NCBI GenBank assembly: GCA_902762905.1
Contig: CACWQE010000021.1
Location: 1-42,821, forward strand
DNA: 42,821 nt
Direction: 5' to 3'
Origin: an uncultured Lachnospiraceae bacterium
GTDB taxonomy: Bacteria; Bacillota; Clostridia; Lachnospirales; Lachnospiraceae
Part shown: in pieces, positions 25,527-34,454 of the stretch
Numbering within the stretch: position 1 is the stretch's first letter
Layout: every line of letters starts with the position of its first letter
The notes under the pieces: generated by a model
The model's input: only the letters and a program-made list of their open reading frames with translations
Databases searched by the model: none
Told to the model about the DNA's origin: nothing
Made by a program: the position numbers and the translations under genes

Positions 25527-26849
25527 ATGGATTTGTTTGATTATATGCGGGAAGCCAATATGGAGAAAGAATCCCCGCTTGCAAAGAGATTACGGCCAAC
25601 AACCTTGGAAGAGGTTGTTGGTCAAAAACATATTATAGGGAAAGATAAGTTGTTATATCGGGCAATTCAGGCAGACAAGATTAGCTCGATTATTTTTTAT
25701 GGTCCGCCGGGAACTGGGAAGACAACATTGGCGCATGTGATTGCTAATACCACCAGTTCTATTTTTACGTCTATGAATGCGACAACTGCAGGTAAGAAAG
25801 ATATGGAAGAGGTTGTCAAGAAGGCGAAAGATAATTATGGAATGTATCAGAAACGTACCATTCTGTTTATTGATGAGATTCACCGGTTTAACAAGGCGCA
25901 GCAGGATTATCTTCTGCCATTTGTGGAAGACGGTACGATTACTTTGATTGGTGCAACAACAGAGAATCCGTATTTTGAAGTGAATGGAGCGTTATTGTCC
26001 CGTTCCCATATTTTCCGGTTAGAACCATTACAGAAAGAAGATATTAAGCAGCTGTTGCATCGGGCAGTCTATGATGTTGAGAAAGGAATGGGTTCTTATC
26101 ATGGTGAGATTGATGAGGATGCATTAGAGTTCTTAGCAGATATGAGTGATGGTGATGCGAGAAGTGCATTGAATGCGATTGAGTTAGGAATCCTAACGAC
26201 AGAACCTTCCGAAGATGGTAAGATTCATATTACACTTTCGGTAGTAGAGGAATGTATTCAGAAGCGTGCTGTCAGATACGATAAGGATGGAGATAATCAT
26301 TATGACACGATATCCGCATTTATCAAGAGCATGAGAGGATCTGACCCGGATGCGGCAGTATTTTACTTAGCAAGAATGTTAGATGCCGGAGAGAGTATTA
26401 CTTTCATTGCAAGAAGAATTATGATCTGTGCCTGTGAGGATGTTGGGATTGCAGATCCGCAGGCAATTCAGGTAGCGGTTGCCTGTGCGCAGGCGGTCGA
26501 ACGGATTGGATTACCGGAGGCACAATTGATTCTTGCTAATGCGGCAATCTATGTAGCAAGTGCCCCGAAGTCGAATGCGGTAACGAATGCTATCTTTGGT
26601 GCGTTAGATCTGATCAAGAAACAGAAGACAGGAGCTGTTCCTCCATATCTTCGGGATACACATTATAAAGGATCGGTGGAACTTGGACATGTCGGATATC
26701 TGTATCCGCATGATTTCCCAGGGCATTATGTGAAGCAGCAATATCTGCCGGATGAAGTCAAGGATCAACGATTTTATTATCCGAGTGAGAATGGTTATGA
26801 AGCGAAAGTGAAGGAACATCTTGAGCATTTAGGGGAGGAAGAAGAATGA
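25527..26849 (+). CDS. rarA: Replication-associated recombination protein A (RarA/MgsA)
   Basis: AAA+ ATPase of 440 residues related to clamp loaders and to eukaryotic WRNIP1, acting at stalled replication forks. PLAKRLRPTTLEEVVGQ near residue 17 is the family N-terminus, Walker A is GPPGTGKTT near 52, Walker B LFIDEIHRFNKAQQD near 113, sensor 1 GATTENP near 142, and the C-terminal tetramerisation region contains PPYLRDTHYKG near 372 and GYLYPHDFPGHYV near 388. GAGGA precedes the ATG. Its stop overlaps the next gene as ATGA. Confidence 0.95.
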   Translation: MDLFDYMREANMEKESPLAKRLRPTTLEEVVGQKHIIGKDKLLYRAIQADKISSIIFYGPPGTGKTTLAHVIANTTSSIFTSMNATTAGKKDMEEVVKKAKDNYGMYQKRTILFIDEIHRFNKAQQDYLLPFVEDGTITLIGATTENPYFEVNGALLSRSHIFRLEPLQKEDIKQLLHRAVYDVEKGMGSYHGEIDEDALEFLADMSDGDARSALNAIELGILTTEPSEDGKIHITLSVVEECIQKRAVRYDKDGDNHYDTISAFIKSMRGSDPDAAVFYLARMLDAGESITFIARRIMICACEDVGIADPQAIQVAVACAQAVERIGLPEAQLILANAAIYVASAPKSNAVTNAIFGALDLIKKQKTGAVPPYLRDTHYKGSVELGHVGYLYPHDFPGHYVKQQYLPDEVKDQRFYYPSENGYEAKVKEHLEHLGEEEE

Positions 26850-27109
26850 AACGAGTAAGACAGATTGTAGCCTGGATCACAATTGCAGTGATCGCATGTC
26901 TCATTATCGGAACGATCATCTGTGCAGTTACCGGAAGCAAGTATTTCTTTGGTATGTTATTTTTGATGATTGCAGTTCCAATCGTATTATGGGTATTTAT
27001 GTGGTTTACCCATCTGGTGAATGGAGATTCCTCTGTAATCTCCAAAGAGGATATGGATGCATTAGAACGAAGCAAAAAAGGAACGGAGCCGGACGAACCG
27101 ACTCCGTAA
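26846..27109 (+). CDS. Small membrane protein, two predicted helices
   Basis: An 87-residue protein of unrecognised family. It has two hydrophobic segments, about residues 8-28 and 34-54, then a polar C-terminal tail rich in Lys, Glu and Asp (SKEDMDALERSKKG). The start overlaps the rarA stop by four bases (ATGA), and AGGGGAGG-like sequence precedes it inside rarA, so the two are translationally coupled. It could be a small inner-membrane accessory protein; no function can be assigned. Confidence 0.7.
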   Translation: MKRVRQIVAWITIAVIACLIIGTIICAVTGSKYFFGMLFLMIAVPIVLWVFMWFTHLVNGDSSVISKEDMDALERSKKGTEPDEPTP

Positions 27110-27118
27110 ATAGGGGAG

Positions 27119-27250
27119 GATAAAGTATTATTCAGTTCTTAGAAAAGAACTGGTAATCAGCCAATGCAAAATGTATCTGAATATAAGATGTTTTGCATTC
27201 GTTGATAGTTACAGTATAACCAATTAAGAAGATATTATACTTATTTTTTA
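27119..27250 (+). other. Structured intergenic region with no T-run terminator
   Basis: Two hairpins stand in tandem: CAGTTCTT-agaa-AAGAACTG (27133-27152), and a long one in which ATCAGC-c-AATGCAAAA (27156-27171) pairs with TTTTGCATT-c-GTTGAT (27191-27206), 15 of 16 positions counting one G-U. A short inner ATCT/AGAT stem lies in the loop. Neither is followed by a T-run. No gene is evident. It may be a small RNA, a 3' stabiliser for rarA mRNA, or a repeat. Confidence 0.45.
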
Positions 27251-27254
27251 AAAC

Positions 27255-27283
27255 TTGAAAAAACAGATACGGTTTGATATAAT
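27255..27283 (+). promoter_or_regulatory. Promoter of the SEC-C / gltX / helicase unit
   Basis: TTGAAA (27255-27260), a 17-base spacer and TGA-TATAAT (-10 at 27278-27283), with an extended TG. The leader is about 60 bases long. Confidence 0.8.
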
Positions 27284-27348
27284 CTAGCTTGTCGTATGCA
27301 TATGTGTATGACAGGAATTCATTATTTTGTAAAGGTGGTATAGAACAA

Positions 27349-27855
27349 ATGAGTTTATTGAAAGAATGGCGTGACTATGCGTATGGATTGGATGACAGAA
27401 CACCGGAAGGCAAGCAGTTCTGGTTGAATTATTTTGGCGTAGAACAGGGAATCTACAAAAAGATTCTTGCAAATCCTACGGTTATGGTAAAGGGCACTGT
27501 CAAAGAATTAGCAGATAAATATGAGACAACCGTTCAGTTAATGACTGGTTTCTTAGATGGTATTGATGAAAGTTTGAAAACACCGAATAATATCGAAGAG
27601 ATGACAGAGGATACCGAAGTATCTTTGGATATTGATTATGAGAAGCTTTACATGAATATGGTAGGATGTAATGCGGAATGGTTATATACATTAGAGGAGT
27701 GGGACAATCTTCTTACTCCGGAAAGAAGAAAAGAACTTTATAAGATTGAGAAGACATCCAGAACTGTTGTAAAGCCACCAAAGGTTGGAAGAAATGATCC
27801 ATGTCCTTGCGGAAGTGGAAGAAAGTTCAAACAGTGTTGTGGTAAGAATAAGTAG
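27349..27855 (+). CDS. SEC-C motif protein
   Basis: A 168-residue cytosolic protein ending in a SEC-C zinc-binding motif, [19 protein letters not shown] near residue 144, with the CxC and CC ligand pairs. The motif is the one found at the C-terminus of SecA, where it contacts SecB and ribosomes. The N-terminal part is mostly helical ([11 protein letters not shown] at the start) and resembles uncharacterised SEC-C proteins of Lachnospiraceae. AAAGGTGG lies ten bases upstream of the chosen ATG; an earlier ATG at 27289 sits at the promoter start site and is rejected. Possible ribosome or protein-export link; function unknown. Confidence 0.78.
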   Translation: MSLLKEWRDYAYGLDDRTPEGKQFWLNYFGVEQGIYKKILANPTVMVKGTVKELADKYETTVQLMTGFLDGIDESLKTPNNIEEMTEDTEVSLDIDYEKLYMNMVGCNAEWLYTLEEWDNLLTPERRKELYKIEKTSRTVVKPPKVGRNDPCPCGSGRKFKQCCGKNK

Positions 27856-27869
27856 AATCGAGGCACAGT

Positions 27870-29333
27870 ATGAGTAAAGTAAGAACAAGATTTGCACCAA
27901 GCCCAACGGGAAGAATGCATGTAGGTAACTTAAGAACAGCTCTTTATGCATATCTGGTTGCAAAGCATGAGAATGGTGATTTTATATTAAGAATTGAGGA
28001 TACCGATCAGGAGCGTCAGTTAGACGGAGCGGTGGATATCATTTACCGTACCTTAGAGGGAACGGGGCTGATCCATGATGAAGGTCCGGATAAGGATGGT
28101 GGAGTTGGTCCATATGTACAGAGTGAACGTCAGGCACAGGGGCTTTACATGAAGTATGCAAAAGAGCTGATTGATAAAGGTGAGGCATATTATTGTTTCT
28201 GTGACAAAGAGCGTCTGGATAATCTGACAGAGGAAGTAGTAGATGGCAAGAGTGTCCGTAAATATGATAAGCATTGTCTGCATTTAAGTAAGGAAGAGGT
28301 AGAAGCAAACCTTGCGAAAGGAATTCCTTATGTTATCCGTCAGAATGTTCCGGAAGAAGGCGAGACAAGTTTTGAGGATGAGTTATATGGAACGATTACC
28401 GTACCGAATAAGGAATTGGATGATATGATTCTGATCAAGTCAGATGGATATCCGACCTATAATTTTGCCAATGTAGTAGATGATCATTTGATGGGAATCA
28501 CTCATGTAGTGCGTGGTCAGGAGTATTTGTCTTCCTCTCCAAAGTATAATCGGTTATATCAGGCATTTGGCTGGGAGGTACCGGCCTATATTCATTGTCC
28601 GACCATTACGAATGAGGAGCATCAGAAGTTATCAAAGAGATGCGGTCATTCTTCTTATGAAGATCTGTTAGAGCAGGGCTTCTTATCAGAGGCAATCGTT
28701 AACTTTGTAGCACTTCTTGGATGGAGTCCGGAGGATAATCAGGAGATCTTTTCATTAGATGAGTTAGTGAAAGCATTTGACTATCATCACATTTCTAAGT
28801 CACCAGCCGTATTTGATATGGTGAAATTGAAATGGATGAATGGTGAATATATCAAGAAGATGGATTTTGATCGTTTCAAGGAGATGGCAATGCCATATGT
28901 CAAGGAAGTAATCACCAAGGATGTTAAGATTGACGAGATCTTAGAGCTTGTGAAGACCAGAATCGAGATCTTCCCGGATATCAAAGATCATATTGATTTC
29001 TTTGAAGAACTGCCGGATTATGATGTGGCAATGTATACACATAAGAAGATGAAGACCAACAGCGAGAATTCATTAGAGATTCTCAGAGAAGAGTATGAGA
29101 TTCTTAAGGGTGTTGACGATTGGTCAATTGATAACCTGCATGATACCTTAATGGAGTACATCCAGAAGAAAGAGATTAAGAACGGAACAGGTTTATGGCC
29201 GGTTCGTACAGCAGTATCTGGTAAGCAGATGACTCCGGGTGGTGCATTTGAGATTATGGATATTCTTGGTAAGGAAGAGTCTTTACGAAGAATTGAGGTT
29301 GGTATTGCAAAGTTAGAAGCAGCAGTAGCCTAG
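27870..29333 (+). CDS. gltX: Glutamyl-tRNA synthetase
   Basis: Class I aminoacyl-tRNA synthetase of 487 residues that charges tRNA-Glu, and tRNA-Gln too in organisms using GatCAB. The HIGH-type motif is [11 protein letters not shown] near residue 10 and the KMSKS-type motif is KLSKRCG near 252, where a Cys replaces the more usual His after KLSKR. The C-terminal anticodon-binding helices complete a normal length. It starts 14 bases after the SEC-C gene and ends directly before the helicase gene. Confidence 0.96.
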   Translation: MSKVRTRFAPSPTGRMHVGNLRTALYAYLVAKHENGDFILRIEDTDQERQLDGAVDIIYRTLEGTGLIHDEGPDKDGGVGPYVQSERQAQGLYMKYAKELIDKGEAYYCFCDKERLDNLTEEVVDGKSVRKYDKHCLHLSKEEVEANLAKGIPYVIRQNVPEEGETSFEDELYGTITVPNKELDDMILIKSDGYPTYNFANVVDDHLMGITHVVRGQEYLSSSPKYNRLYQAFGWEVPAYIHCPTITNEEHQKLSKRCGHSSYEDLLEQGFLSEAIVNFVALLGWSPEDNQEIFSLDELVKAFDYHHISKSPAVFDMVKLKWMNGEYIKKMDFDRFKEMAMPYVKEVITKDVKIDEILELVKTRIEIFPDIKDHIDFFEELPDYDVAMYTHKKMKTNSENSLEILREEYEILKGVDDWSIDNLHDTLMEYIQKKEIKNGTGLWPVRTAVSGKQMTPGGAFEIMDILGKEESLRRIEVGIAKLEAAVA

Positions 29334-29345
29334 ATGGGAGTAACG

Positions 29346-31211
29346 ATGCCGGAGTTTAATCAGGGACAATTAAGTGCCATCCATCATGTGCAGGGAGCCA
29401 TGCTTGCGTTGGCAGGTCCTGGAAGTGGTAAGACAACAGCAATGGTGCATCGTATCAAATATTTAATTGAGCAGGCAAAAGTTCCGGCGACACGGATTCT
29501 GGTGATTACGTTCACAAGAGCCAGTGCGCGGGAAATGGAAGAACGGTTTTATCATTTAATGGGAGGTTCTGAGTGTAAGTGTACATTCGGAACCTTCCAT
29601 TCCGTATTCTTTAGTATCTTAAAGATGGCGTATGGCTATCGGTCGCAAGACATTCTGTTAGAAGATCAGAAATATTCTATGATTCGCGATATTATCTGGG
29701 AAAGACAATTGGAATATGAGGATGAAGAAGAGATGGTATCAGAACTTATCCGGGAAATGAGCCTGATGAAAGGAGACCTGATTCCGCTTGAGCATTTCTA
29801 TTCTTCTGTTGTAGGGGAAGAGGTATTTCGGGATATATATCGGGAATATGAAGCCAAGGTATTGAAGATGGGCAAGCTCGATTTCGATGATATGATGGTA
29901 TATTGTTATGAGCTCTTGAAAGAGCGTGCGGATATCCGTAAGTATTTACAGGAGCGGTTTCAATATATATTGGTAGATGAATTTCAGGACATTAATAAAA
30001 TACAATATGAGATAACGAAGATGCTGGCGGCACCACAGAACAATCTGTTCATTGTAGGAGATGATGACCAGAGTATCTATGGATTCCGGGGTGCTAAGCC
30101 AGATATTATGCTGCATTTTAAGGAGGATTATCCAGACGGAAAAGAGACTTTGCTAGATGTGAATTACCGATGCAGTCAGAATATCACAGAAGGTGCAGTC
30201 CGGCTGATCTCACATAATCAGATTCGATTTGACAAAAGAATTGTGAGTGCAAAAGGATATGAGGAACCGATTCAGGTGCATCATATGAATACATTGCAGG
30301 AGGAAAACCGACATGTGTTAGAGCAGATTCAGGATTATCACAAAGCGGGAATATCATATTCTGAGATGGCAGTGATCTTCCGTACGAATGTGCAGGCACG
30401 GGGAATTGTATATCAGTTGATGTCTTATAATATTCCGTTCCAGATGAGGGATAATGTACCGTGTATATACGATCATTTTACGGTACAGAATATCCTTAAT
30501 TATATTCGGGCTGCAATGGGAATACGGGATCGGAGTCTGTTCTTACAGATCATCAATAAGCCCAATCGTTATCTTTCAAGAAATCTGTTGACGGAACCGA
30601 TTGTAAGTTTTGAGGAGATGCGGCGGCAGGCAGACGGCAAACGATGGGCGATCGATAATATCGATCAGATGGAGTATGAACTTCGGATTCTGGCAGGGCT
30701 GAAACCATTTGCGGCAGTGAATTTCATCCGCAAAGCCATTGGATATGATGAATATTTGCAGGAGTATGCAGATTACCGGCATATCAATGTGGACGATCTG
30801 TATGGGGTGTTAGATGAATTGCAGGAGATGGCAAGACCATATAAAACCTATCGCGACTGGTTTGATGGCATGGACGCATACCGAAAAGATCTGGAAGAGC
30901 ATAGCAAGAAGAATGCGAAAAAGCAAGAAGATGCGGTGACCATTACGACGATGCATAGTGCAAAGGGATTGGAGTTCGAATCCGTATTCATTTTAGAAGC
31001 AAATGAGGAGATGACACCTTATAAGAAAGCAGTAAAGCCGGAAGAGATTGAAGAGGAACGCCGGATGTTCTATGTGGCAATGACCAGAGCCAAGAGCCAT
31101 CTGCATATCTATGATGTAAAGACCTATTATAATAAGGAATTGCAACCTTCCCGTTTTCTGACAGAGCTGTGTCAGACAGAGAATAATGCAGCCACGGATG
31201 AGAAGACGTAA
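29346..31211 (+). CDS. UvrD/PcrA-like superfamily 1 DNA helicase
   Basis: ATP-dependent 3'-5' helicase of 621 residues. Motifs in order: Q-motif FNQGQLSAI, I GPGSGKTTAM near 29, Ia VITFTRASAREME near 57, II VDEFQDINKIQYE near 211, III IVGDDDQSIYGFRG near 240, IV DVNYRCSQNI near 273, V TTMHSAKGLEFESVF near 535 and VI RRMFYVAMTRAKSHL near 575. It is about 100 residues shorter than typical PcrA and lacks the long C-terminal tail. The ATG at 29346 with GGGAG is preferred over the ATG at 29334 that touches the gltX stop. Role in repair or replication restart is inferred. Confidence 0.88.
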   Translation: MPEFNQGQLSAIHHVQGAMLALAGPGSGKTTAMVHRIKYLIEQAKVPATRILVITFTRASAREMEERFYHLMGGSECKCTFGTFHSVFFSILKMAYGYRSQDILLEDQKYSMIRDIIWERQLEYEDEEEMVSELIREMSLMKGDLIPLEHFYSSVVGEEVFRDIYREYEAKVLKMGKLDFDDMMVYCYELLKERADIRKYLQERFQYILVDEFQDINKIQYEITKMLAAPQNNLFIVGDDDQSIYGFRGAKPDIMLHFKEDYPDGKETLLDVNYRCSQNITEGAVRLISHNQIRFDKRIVSAKGYEEPIQVHHMNTLQEENRHVLEQIQDYHKAGISYSEMAVIFRTNVQARGIVYQLMSYNIPFQMRDNVPCIYDHFTVQNILNYIRAAMGIRDRSLFLQIINKPNRYLSRNLLTEPIVSFEEMRRQADGKRWAIDNIDQMEYELRILAGLKPFAAVNFIRKAIGYDEYLQEYADYRHINVDDLYGVLDELQEMARPYKTYRDWFDGMDAYRKDLEEHSKKNAKKQEDAVTITTMHSAKGLEFESVFILEANEEMTPYKKAVKPEEIEEERRMFYVAMTRAKSHLHIYDVKTYYNKELQPSRFLTELCQTENNAATDEKT

Positions 31212-31227
31212 TAGACATTCGAAGCAA

Positions 31228-32073
31228 TCAGGAAAGTAGTCTTTCTAATGATACGGAACCGTAACCCTGAATATAGGATGGATATCTTGGAATCGGGGTG
31301 GCGGACTGGATCAGACGGTATTTGACATCTGTGTTGGTTAAGGAAGGATATAATTGAAGTAAAAGGGCACAATAGCCACTGATAAAGGGAGTTGACATAG
31401 AAGTACCGTTCTTGATATGATAGCCACCGCCGGGTTTGAGGCTTAGGATATGAACTCCGGGGGCGCATAATTCCGGTTTGGATGGCAGACTGCGACTGAT
31501 AGAGGAAAAAGAGGTTCCGTCACAGGAGCCAACGGTAATAATGTCGGCACAGTTGCCGGGAGCCGTAATGGTATCAGGTGCAGGACCGTTGTTGCCGGCA
31601 GAGCAGCAGACGATCAGACCGGCTTCCCAGAGCCGGGTAACCCAGAGATTCAACAGCGTCTGTTGTCTTCGTAAGGCTGCCGGGCTGCCACCGACAGACA
31701 TGTTGACGATACGGATATTATATTCGTATTGATGGGTCAGGATCCAATGAATCGCATGGGTGAATGTCTCGATGGAACAGTTGCCGTGGCGGTCTAATAC
31801 CTTTAGGGGAATCAGATTACATTCGGGTGCGATTCCGATGGAAGAGGCACCAATGATTCCGGTTACATGTGTGCCATGGGAATAATCGTCATAAGGTTTT
31901 GGATGACCGGCAATAAAGTCGTGAAAGTGCAGGATACGATATGGGGCAATCTCATTATGGGGAGCAAGTCCGGAATCCAGAATAGCTACAGTAACATTTC
32001 TTCCGGTAATGCCTTGCTTGTGAAAAGATGCAGCATGGGAGCAGATAGCAGGAATTTTGGGAGAAGCAGACAA
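31228..32073 (-). CDS. Subtilisin-like (S8) serine protease without signal peptide
   Basis: A 281-residue S8 peptidase. The catalytic Asp is in VAILDSGLAPHN near 31, His in SHGTHVTGIIG near 65, the oxyanion Asn in CSAGNNGPAP near 156 and Ser in NGTSMSTPFISGY near 223. No signal peptide or propeptide is seen, as in intracellular subtilases such as IspA. The start is a TTG at 32073: GGAGGTG lies seven bases upstream and no suitable ATG is available. The gene converges on the helicase gene with only 16 bases between stop codons and no evident terminator hairpin. The substrate is unknown. Confidence 0.88.
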   Translation of the reverse strand: MSASPKIPAICSHAASFHKQGITGRNVTVAILDSGLAPHNEIAPYRILHFHDFIAGHPKPYDDYSHGTHVTGIIGASSIGIAPECNLIPLKVLDRHGNCSIETFTHAIHWILTHQYEYNIRIVNMSVGGSPAALRRQQTLLNLWVTRLWEAGLIVCCSAGNNGPAPDTITAPGNCADIITVGSCDGTSFSSISRSLPSKPELCAPGVHILSLKPGGGYHIKNGTSMSTPFISGYCALLLQLYPSLTNTDVKYRLIQSATPIPRYPSYIQGYGSVSLERLLS

Positions 32074-32180
32074 CGAAGGACACCTCCACTCTTTACAAAT
32101 AGTGGTTTTGCGATTATAGTAATAGCATATGTTGTCTAGTGTAAAAAGGTTAGCAGAAATGTCGAAAAAAGGAGAAGAAT

Positions 32181-32402
32181 ATGCTAAAGAGAAGTGTTCG
32201 TATGGAGTTAGAATCGATCATCAAAGAACTTCAGGTGAATCTGGAGAATAACTACAAGGATCTGGCGCATGATGCACTTAAGAAATTGCACGCAACGTTA
32301 GAAGAGAATCTTGCAACGGGCAAGATGAAGGAAAAGGATTATAACAAATATAAGAAGATTGCAGATGATTATTCGAATAAGATGGCGAATTATCATCACT
32401 AA
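32181..32402 (+). CDS. Small helical protein
   Basis: A 73-residue protein of unrecognised family. It is highly charged and predicted all helical, with a possible amphipathic heptad pattern (ELESIIKELQVNLENNY and KDYNKYKKIADDYSNKM); it has no membrane segment or cysteine. AAAGGAGAAG precedes the ATG. It lies 14 bases upstream of the zinc lipoprotein gene and is probably co-transcribed with it. Not assignable to a function. Confidence 0.7.
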   Translation: MLKRSVRMELESIIKELQVNLENNYKDLAHDALKKLHATLEENLATGKMKEKDYNKYKKIADDYSNKMANYHH

Positions 32403-32416
32403 ATAAGGAGTCAGAC

Positions 32417-33331
32417 ATGAAATTATATTCCAAAATAACAATATTGAGTATCTGCCTGATGGTATTAACGGGTATTGTGACCGGGTGCGGAGACGGTGCA
32501 TCGACGAAAAGCCGGTTTCAGGATGAGGACAGGCTTGCAATCGTAACATCTATCTATCCAATGTATGATTTTGCGAGTAAGATAGCGGGTGACAAAGCAG
32601 AGATCATCAATCTTGTTCCGGCAGGCACTGAGCCGCATGACTTTGAATTGTCAACCGGAGATATGCAGCTATTAGAACAGGCAGATATGTTTATTTATAA
32701 TGGTGCGGATATGGAACCATTTGCAGACAAGACAATTCAGGCATTATCGAATCCCAAGCTTACGGTAGTAGAAGCGGCATCTGAAGTGAAACTGATCGAG
32801 GAGGATGGACACAATGATCCACATACCTGGTTAAGTATTGAGAATGCAATTGCGGAATGTACGGTGATCAGGGATGCGTTGATAAAAGAAGATGCAGCAA
32901 ATGCAGACTATTATAATAGCAATTATGATGCGTATGTGGCACAGTTAAAGGATCTGGATGAGACATATAAAGAAGGACTTAAAGATATCTCCAAAGATAC
33001 AATTGTTGTGGCACATCAGGCATTTGGCTATCTATGTAAAGAATATGGATTGAAACAGGAAGCGGTAGAAGGATTGACAGCAGATTCAGAGCCGGATTCT
33101 GCCAGAATGAAGGAGCTGATTGATTTTTGCAAGAAAGAGGATATTCATGTGATCTTTTTTGAGGAATTGGTAAGTCCGAAGGTGGCTGAGACGATTGCAA
33201 AAGAGGCAGGTGCCGAAACGATGGTATTGAATCCGATTGAGGGGATAACGGCAGAGCAGGAAAAGGAAGGTGCGGATTATATCAGTCTGATGAAAGAAAA
33301 TCTCAAGGCACTTCAGAAAGCATTGAATTAG
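32417..33331 (+). CDS. Zinc/manganese ABC-type substrate-binding lipoprotein
   Basis: A 304-residue cluster A-I (ZnuA/AdcA-like) metal-binding lipoprotein. A signal peptide ends at a lipobox with the lipidated Cys about residue 24 (GIVTGC). Metal-ligand histidines are visible in GTEPHDFEL near 74, NDPHTWLS near 133 and VVAHQAFGY near 197, and an acidic C-terminal position completes the site. The His-rich mobile loop found in many ZnuA proteins is short here. No ABC ATPase or permease gene adjoins it, so its transporter is encoded elsewhere, or it acts as an extra metal catcher. Zinc is more likely than manganese, but this is not certain. Confidence 0.88.
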   Translation: MKLYSKITILSICLMVLTGIVTGCGDGASTKSRFQDEDRLAIVTSIYPMYDFASKIAGDKAEIINLVPAGTEPHDFELSTGDMQLLEQADMFIYNGADMEPFADKTIQALSNPKLTVVEAASEVKLIEEDGHNDPHTWLSIENAIAECTVIRDALIKEDAANADYYNSNYDAYVAQLKDLDETYKEGLKDISKDTIVVAHQAFGYLCKEYGLKQEAVEGLTADSEPDSARMKELIDFCKKEDIHVIFFEELVSPKVAETIAKEAGAETMVLNPIEGITAEQEKEGADYISLMKENLKALQKALN

Positions 33332-33385
33332 AATTGTGTAGTTAAGCTGGATAGACAATATTGCAAGATACAAAGGAGAAGAAGT

Positions 33386-34318
33386 ATGGGTTTGGTGATT
33401 AGCGCATTAGTAGTAAATGTTGTCATCAGTCTGATCATACCGTTGGTCATTCTGGTTACATTATGGGTGAAACATCCAATGGAACGCAAAGGAATTACAT
33501 TGCTGTCTATTGTTGGAGTGGTATCATATATTGGAATGCAATGGGGGATTAAGGAACATGGACTGGCATATCTGTTCAATCATACATCGTTTCAGGATTT
33601 CATGAATGCACATTATATTCCATACTTATTGTTGGTTGCACTGGCAGGTGCAGTGTTAGCGGGTCTGCCTGTTCTTTTTGTGGCAGGCATTTGCTGCAGA
33701 CGTCAGGTATCGTTTTACAAAGCGGTTGCGTGGGGACTTGCTTATGGGGCGACGGAGTCTGTTATGCTGGTTGGATATAAGAGTTTTCTGACGATTGTAG
33801 AGTATGCCAAAGACAGTTCGCAGGAGATTTCTGCAACTGCAGGTGAATTGTTCCTATCCGGGTATGAGAGAGTTTTAATGATGTTGATTGAGATTGCAAT
33901 TATAATGGCATTTCTTTATTTCATCGAGCAGAAAATGACCTTACGTGGACTGGGGATTCAATTGGTGTGTCATACTCTTGTGACGTTCCTGCCGGGATTT
34001 TTTATTGCATTTTCAACGACGAGTTACTATGAAGTGTTTGAACGTTCCACAACACTTATCTTTGTCTATATTGTATTGACTGTAGCTGCGGTATGTGCGA
34101 TTGCATTACTGAATACAATGCGATATTCTATGGTAGATGCAACAGTAGATTCAAAAGAGGCAATCGAAGATTACAACATAAGATTGCAGGTTCGCAAAGA
34201 CATGAAAGCAGAGAAGAAGCAGAAGAAGCTTGCAAAGAAACAGAAGAAAGAAGAAACATGTGTTAAGGAGGATTCACAAGAAGATTCATCCGAGACAGAA
34301 AGAGGAAAAATCTGCTAA
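33386..34318 (+). CDS. YhfC-like multipass membrane protein
   Basis: A 310-residue integral membrane protein with about seven hydrophobic segments and a Lys-rich cytoplasmic tail (from about 275). The arrangement recalls the YhfC family, putative intramembrane proteases related to CPBP proteins: a GLAYGATESVML segment near 118 with Glu, an ERVLMMLIEIAI segment near 162 and a histidine in VCHTLVTFLPG near 203 could form the buried polar site. The match is from memory and the usual H-G-G-x-E motif is altered (Y-G-A-T-E). AAAGGAG precedes the ATG. Function unknown. Confidence 0.55.
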   Translation: MGLVISALVVNVVISLIIPLVILVTLWVKHPMERKGITLLSIVGVVSYIGMQWGIKEHGLAYLFNHTSFQDFMNAHYIPYLLLVALAGAVLAGLPVLFVAGICCRRQVSFYKAVAWGLAYGATESVMLVGYKSFLTIVEYAKDSSQEISATAGELFLSGYERVLMMLIEIAIIMAFLYFIEQKMTLRGLGIQLVCHTLVTFLPGFFIAFSTTSYYEVFERSTTLIFVYIVLTVAAVCAIALLNTMRYSMVDATVDSKEAIEDYNIRLQVRKDMKAEKKQKKLAKKQKKEETCVKEDSQEDSSETERGKIC

Positions 34319-34454
34319 ATTGTATCAGAAAAAAGACTTGAAAACCCGATATGAAAATGATAAAGTACTTTTCGAGCGGTATTCGGAAGAAACTGCATCG
34401 AATGGTAAGTGTTGTCACTGGAATAAGCCATAAGCTTAGAAGAGAGGTGATAAC

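Noticed and set aside
27074..27119. CGGAG and CTCCG inverted repeat at the end of the small membrane protein gene, considered as a terminator
   Set aside because: The stem is only five pairs and is followed by TAAATAGGGG, not by a T-run.
27119..27157. A strong GGGGAGGA site followed by an ATT codon and a 9-codon frame ending in Trp, as in a leader peptide
   Set aside because: It would need a rare ATT start, and no amino-acid biosynthesis gene follows; the bases also form the first hairpin.
34230..34433. A 67-codon frame overlapping the 3' end of the YhfC-like gene
   Set aside because: Its first part is a frame-shifted reading of a Lys-rich tail (AAG/AGA repeats), and no start signal is seen.
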